A stretch of 7,354 nucleotides of DNA from an uncultured Eubacterium sp. (lineage in GTDB: Bacteria > Bacillota > Clostridia > Oscillospirales > Acutalibacteraceae). A model generated the notes under the pieces. The model made no database searches, had not been told where the DNA came from, and saw only the letters and a list, made by a program, of their open reading frames with translations. Where the stretch lies: the NCBI GenBank assembly GCA_910577215.1, contig CAJTMQ010000072.1, positions 1 through 7,354 on the forward strand, read 5' to 3'. The number at the start of each line of letters is the position of its first letter. The stretch's first letter is position 1. Of the stretch, positions 5,781 to 7,354 are shown piece after piece. Made by a program: the position numbers and the translations under genes.

Positions 5781-7343
5781 TTATCTTTTTATATCATCCC
5801 ACGCAACGCCGTTTATGTGGAACAGTTCATCAAATTCATATCTGTCGACTTCATCCTTGGAATGACTCGGATACCATACCTGTGCAAAGAAGGGGTTTGT
5901 TTTTGCAATGGAGTTGTATTGCCATGACTTTTGCGGAATAAAGCATTCAGGGCACCAGTGACCGCCAAGAAGAATAAGGGCGGGACTTGCTTCAAATTCA
6001 GCACCGCAATGACCGCATTTCCACTTTAATTTTGTAGCCATATCACCTTTTACCATTGTATCGGAAAGGCATTCACCGCCGCGGAATTTAGCTGCTATTT
6101 TCATATCTTCAATATCAAGCTCAGCTTCCGCCTTGCTTTCATCATATCCGTGATCAAGCTTGAATTTTTCAGCAGCAGATGTTTGTTTATCAAAAGTCAT
6201 TATTTCATAATTTTCCCACTTTTTAGGGATTTTTTCCCATGCTTCCTTAGAACCGAAAAAGGCACAGATACGTGTTTCATTATTTTGTTTTATCCAGTCA
6301 AGTGTTCCGAAATTCGGTGTTGAAGCTACCGCTTTCATAAATGGCTTTGCAAAAAATGCAACAATATCCTTTGGAATGTATCCTGCAAATTTAAAATGCA
6401 GCTCAAGCTGATCCTTAAGACGCTGGAAATAGTCTTTTATCGGAACATTTTCACGGAAGTGGAGATATTCTTCAAGCTTGTCACTGTCTGCAAAAAAGTG
6501 ACCGTGAAAATTGTGTGTTATAAACCAGTTCGGATTAAAGAGCTTTTCCGGCTTTGAAAGTCCGAGTGTATCAAGAAGAATGCACATAAATTCATAATTG
6601 GAAATTCTGTATTCTTCACCTGAGCCTATATTATAAAAGTGATTCCAGAAGTCATCGCCGAGATTACCTTCGGCATCCTCGGTTACAAGGTTGCACATAA
6701 TCTTGCCTGAATCCTCAAGTGTGCACCATTCAAGTACACCGTTAAGAGGAATGTGATACATAATAGGATCAAGATTGTTAAGTATGCTTGGGTAAAGAAT
6801 TCCGGTCTGTCTTAATACAACCCAGTTTTTAATTCCGCTTTCAACAAATATACGCTCTGCAACTGTTTTTGAAATTGCATAATGATCATAAATTGAAATT
6901 TTAATAGGGTCACCGCATCGGCCCCAGTGAATAGGGTAATTTCGTCCGCCTGTTTGTGCTACCGTGCCTATGTAGCAAACCTTTATTTCATCAGCATTCG
7001 GCTGAGCCATAACAGCCTTGCAGATGTTTTCAGCTGCACCGATGTTTGTTTTCTGTGTAAGATAGGGTTTCCAGTCTGCGGCAGGTGAAACAAGTCCTCC
7101 GATATGCAGTACATAATCTGCACCTGTTACACCTTCAAGAATTGCATTATAGTCAAGAAAATCACCCCATACAACCTGAACGTTCGGTCTTCCCATATAA
7201 GGAGCTAATTTTTCTTCATTTTTAGCACCTTTTCGTGCAAGTATTCTGAGATTAATTTTATTCGGCTTTTTCAGGATTTCCTGAACTGCTGCCCAGCCCA
7301 TATTTCCTGTTGCGCCTGTAAGAAATACCGTTTTTCTTGCCAT
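5781..7343 (-). CDS. NAD(P)-dependent epimerase/dehydratase-like protein with C-terminal zinc ribbon
   Basis: This 520-residue protein joins two parts. Residues 1 to about 315 form an extended short-chain dehydrogenase (SDR): a Rossmann beta strand and nucleotide-binding GATGNMG (10-16), acidic Asp61 in WGDFLD, VLHIGGLVS (78-86), Thr127 at the catalytic Ser/Thr position (IGTVAQTG), and the active-site YAISK (Tyr155, Lys159). Epimerases, dehydratases and reductases share this fold, so the substrate is unknown. Residues about 340-520 are extra. They carry GGECLS (422-427), then KWKCGHCGAEFEASP (440-454) and GHWCPEC (461-467), whose Cys443, Cys446, Cys464 and Cys467 look like a zinc ribbon or treble-clef site. 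The end is rich in aromatic residues (NPFFAQVWY, 483-491). ATG at 7343 is preceded by AGGTG (7350-7354) with six bases spacing, right at the window edge; any promoter or preceding gene lies outside. It converges on araD and shows no link to arabinose use. Confidence 0.85.
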   Translation of the reverse strand: MARKTVFLTGATGNMGWAAVQEILKKPNKINLRILARKGAKNEEKLAPYMGRPNVQVVWGDFLDYNAILEGVTGADYVLHIGGLVSPAADWKPYLTQKTNIGAAENICKAVMAQPNADEIKVCYIGTVAQTGGRNYPIHWGRCGDPIKISIYDHYAISKTVAERIFVESGIKNWVVLRQTGILYPSILNNLDPIMYHIPLNGVLEWCTLEDSGKIMCNLVTEDAEGNLGDDFWNHFYNIGSGEEYRISNYEFMCILLDTLGLSKPEKLFNPNWFITHNFHGHFFADSDKLEEYLHFRENVPIKDYFQRLKDQLELHFKFAGYIPKDIVAFFAKPFMKAVASTPNFGTLDWIKQNNETRICAFFGSKEAWEKIPKKWENYEIMTFDKQTSAAEKFKLDHGYDESKAEAELDIEDMKIAAKFRGGECLSDTMVKGDMATKLKWKCGHCGAEFEASPALILLGGHWCPECFIPQKSWQYNSIAKTNPFFAQVWYPSHSKDEVDRYEFDELFHINGVAWDDIKR

Positions 7344-7354
7344 TTATTACACCT

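Noticed and set aside
5781..7343. SDR gene as part of arabinose metabolism, for example a UDP-sugar epimerase
   Set aside because: It is on the opposite strand, separated by a terminator, and its zinc-ribbon extension and diverged substrate region do not match GalE-type UDP-sugar epimerases.
1..7354. CRISPR arrays, insertion sequences, tRNA or rRNA genes, phage or defence systems
   Set aside because: No regularly spaced repeats, transposase-like proteins, terminal inverted repeats or RNA gene signatures were seen; all large open frames are housekeeping or metabolic families.

Overview
The window looks like chromosomal DNA of a low-GC, Gram-positive anaerobe. It is most likely a gut or rumen member of the Clostridia, in the Ruminococcaceae/Oscillospiraceae. 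The grounds are strong purine-rich Shine-Dalgarno sites, A/T-rich intergenic DNA, sigma-A-like promoters, intrinsic terminators with T-tracts, and proteins that read like those of that group. This placement is inference; no rRNA or other taxonomic marker is present.

Layout. Bases 1-65 hold the tail of an unseen upstream transcript, ending in an intrinsic terminator. Bases 66-510 are a very A/T-rich gap with two candidate promoters, a good inverted repeat and possible leader structure. Bases 511-1815 encode a CNNM/CBS/CorC_HlyC membrane protein (hemolysin C/CorB family), closed by a terminator at 1831-1864. A clear sigma-A promoter at 1876-1904 then drives a compact three-gene operon: an FGGY kinase in the araB position (1935-3515), araA (3530-5002) and araD (5013-5720). 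The gaps are 14 and 10 bases. A strong hairpin at 5731-5764 ends the operon and also lies at the end of the convergent minus-strand gene (7343-5781). That gene encodes an extended SDR / NAD-dependent epimerase-like protein with an unusual C-terminal extension carrying a four-cysteine zinc ribbon.

Function. The operon is the full intracellular L-arabinose route: L-arabinose to L-ribulose (AraA), to L-ribulose 5-phosphate (kinase), to D-xylulose 5-phosphate (AraD), which enters the pentose phosphate or phosphoketolase pathways. No transporter, glycosidase or AraR/AraC-type regulator lies in the window, so uptake and control must be encoded elsewhere. The flanking membrane protein and SDR gene are separated from the operon by terminators and have no evident link to arabinose.

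Most of the window is ordinary metabolism. The parts most worth a second look are the SDR/zinc-ribbon fusion, the structured region upstream of the CNNM gene, and the non-classical ribulokinase.
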